Part shown: one piece after another, positions 4,929 through 5,756 of the stretch
Layout of the letters: each line of letters opens with the position of its first letter
How positions within the stretch are numbered: position 1 is the stretch's first letter
Assembly (NCBI GenBank): GCA_934725005.1
Contig: CAKVBE010000066.1
Span: 1 to 5,756, forward strand
Reading direction: 5' to 3'
Source of the DNA: an uncultured Rickettsiales bacterium
Lineage (GTDB): Bacteria > Pseudomonadota > Alphaproteobacteria > Rickettsiales > UBA1997
DNA: 5,756 nucleotides
Translations under genes and position numbers: made by a program
The notes under the pieces: generated by a model
Seen by the model: only the letters and a program-made list of their open reading frames with translations
Database searches by the model: none
Told to the model about the DNA's origin: nothing

Positions 4929-5350
4929 CAGAATTTGTTTAATATTGGGATAATTTTAAAAAAAATCATTATAAATGTTTCAAAGTGAATTTTAATTTTA
5001 AATAAATTTTAAATATAATGTCAAAATTTGATAATTGTATGTTTTGTATTATTTTATTGAGTTGTTGATTATTAATGTTTGATTTTTGTTAATATCATTG
5101 GTTTCAATATTATTGATCTTTTTTGTTATTTATGTTATTTAATTGAGATTTAATAAAATCTTATTGTTGTATTTTGTTTAAATTTTAATATATGATAATG
5201 TCAAGTGATGATTAAGCTGTTTAATTAATTAATTTTTTGTGTTCATTGTTTTTTGCTTGATCTCTTAAAACCATCTTTGAATTAATTTTCTTGATTTTAA
5301 AAGACAGACAATTACTGTAAATAACATTATGTTTTAATGAAAAAAGTGTA
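4929..5350. other. T-rich divergent intergenic region between the effector-like operon and gyrA
   Basis: These 422 bases have no supported gene. The leftward promoter at 4995-5024 lies inside. For gyrA, TTGTTA (5086-5091) with TATTAT (5108-5113) at 16-nt spacing is one possible pair, but it is about 240 nt upstream; TTGATT at 5291-5296 has no good -10. The plus strand is strikingly rich in T and in TTG/GTT words, more than simple AT-richness explains. That could be strand bias or the decayed remains of a minus-strand gene. TTAATTAATTAA (5221-5232) is a simple A/T palindrome. Confidence 0.5.
4995..5024 (-). promoter_or_regulatory. Candidate promoter of the minus-strand effector-like operon
   Basis: On the minus strand a perfect -35 TTGACA (5024-5019) is followed after 18 nt by TAAAAT (5000-4995), a 5/6 match to the -10. 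Transcription would start near 4988, about 60 nt before TTG 4928 and 123 nt before ATG 4865. It is the best promoter match in the window. Confidence 0.5.
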
Positions 5351-5756
5351 ATGACAGAAGAATACAATCACGGTGAAATTTTAAATACAGAAATATCAAG
5401 TGAAATGAAAAAATCGTATCTTGATTATGCTATGAGTGTTATAATATCAAGAGCGATACCAGATGTTTGTGACGGTTTAAAGCCAGTACATAGGAGAATA
5501 CTGTATTCAATGAGTGAAAATGGATACGATCATACTAAACCATATAAAAAATGTGCAAGGATAGTCGGTGATGTGATGGGTAAGTACCATCCACATGGTG
5601 ATACGTCAATATATGATGCATTAGTTAGGATGGCACAACCATTTTCTATGGGGATTACACTTATTGACGGTCAAGGTAACTTTGGTTCTATAGATAATGA
5701 TCCACCTGCTGCAATGAGGTATACAGAGTCTAGAATGGCTAAAATTACTGATAAAA
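5351..5756 (+). CDS. gyrA: DNA gyrase subunit A, N-terminal 135 residues (runs off the right edge)
   Basis: GyrA is the DNA-cleaving subunit of the gyrase A2B2 complex, which introduces negative supercoils using ATP hydrolysed by GyrB. The visible part is the start of the winged-helix breakage-reunion domain: [18 protein letters not shown] (22-39), [14 protein letters not shown] (41-54), [16 protein letters not shown] (69-84), [12 protein letters not shown] (88-99), [10 protein letters not shown] (106-115) and [10 protein letters not shown] (119-128). R123-Y124 is the catalytic Arg-Tyr pair (E. coli R121-Y122). H80, H82 and R93 are kept. In the quinolone region, E. coli Ser83 is Thr (T85) and Asp87 is Asp (D89). 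Unusual replacements are C40 for E. coli R38, G101 for R99 and N116 for G114. ATG 5351 is chosen because earlier ATG or GTG codons nearby hit stops at once and the N-terminus has normal family length. No clear Shine-Dalgarno is present. Confidence 0.97.
   Translation, partial: MTEEYNHGEILNTEISSEMKKSYLDYAMSVIISRAIPDVCDGLKPVHRRILYSMSENGYDHTKPYKKCARIVGDVMGKYHPHGDTSIYDALVRMAQPFSMGITLIDGQGNFGSIDNDPPAAMRYTESRMAKITDK

Noticed and set aside
4627..4953. 108-codon plus-strand frame, serine-rich
   Set aside because: It is fully antisense to the small acidic protein; its Ser run at the start is the complement of the Glu/Asp tail. The minus-strand frame has the better promoter and operon context.
5328..5350. 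Alternative gyrA starts at the ATG and GTG codons just upstream
   Set aside because: ATG at 5328 and 5338 and GTG at 5346 each run into a stop within five codons.

Overview
The window looks like a piece of a very AT-rich, reduced bacterial genome, most likely an alphaproteobacterium of the order Rickettsiales living inside a host cell. The best evidence is the right-hand gene. It is the start of a GyrA with the alphaproteobacterial layout ([35 protein letters not shown]). Further support comes from the strong A+T bias, the lysine- and asparagine-rich proteins, loose gene spacing and palindromic intergenic repeats. The order-level assignment is an inference.

Layout. (1) Bases 1-317 hold the 5' end of an unrecognised minus-strand gene with a strong GGAGG ribosome site. 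(2) Bases 318-1049 have no protein gene but are rich in structure. They contain an operator-like inverted repeat, a perfect intrinsic terminator with no gene to terminate (possibly closing a small RNA), a two-hairpin cruciform, two related hairpins in opposite orientation whose stems co-vary and whose loops are reverse complements, and a further palindromic repeat. (3) Bases 1050-1754 encode an AlkD-family DNA alkylation repair protein. Its stop codon directly abuts the CCA end of a convergent tRNA-Arg(CCU) gene at 1755-1831. (4) Bases 1978-4928 are a minus-strand block. A small acidic-tailed protein is followed by what I read as one long gene split into two reading frames: a 147-codon frame ends at 4122, and a 642-codon frame ends at 1978. 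The second frame is open, coding-like and free of ATG/GTG/TTG starts for 91 codons ahead of its first ATG. The switch is a -1 shift in a run of poly(A) tracts containing in-frame A AAA AAC and A AAA AAA slippery heptamers. Shifting at the first heptamer gives an 862-residue product. (5) Bases 4929-5350 are a T-rich divergent intergenic region. (6) From 5351 gyrA begins and runs off the window.

The most interesting unit is the minus-strand block. The long protein has a coiled-coil N-terminus, a segment with His-Trp and Gln-x5-Cys spacing like CE-clan (Ulp1/YopJ-like) cysteine proteases, a Lys/Glu-rich repeat linker, and a second segment of similar layout that lacks the cysteine. This suggests a secreted host-interaction protein (deubiquitinase or deSUMOylase-like, or an inactivated relative), possibly paired with the small upstream protein. 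The function is inferred from short motifs. The frame break could be programmed frameshifting, polymerase slippage rescue, phase variation, early pseudogenisation or a homopolymer sequencing error.
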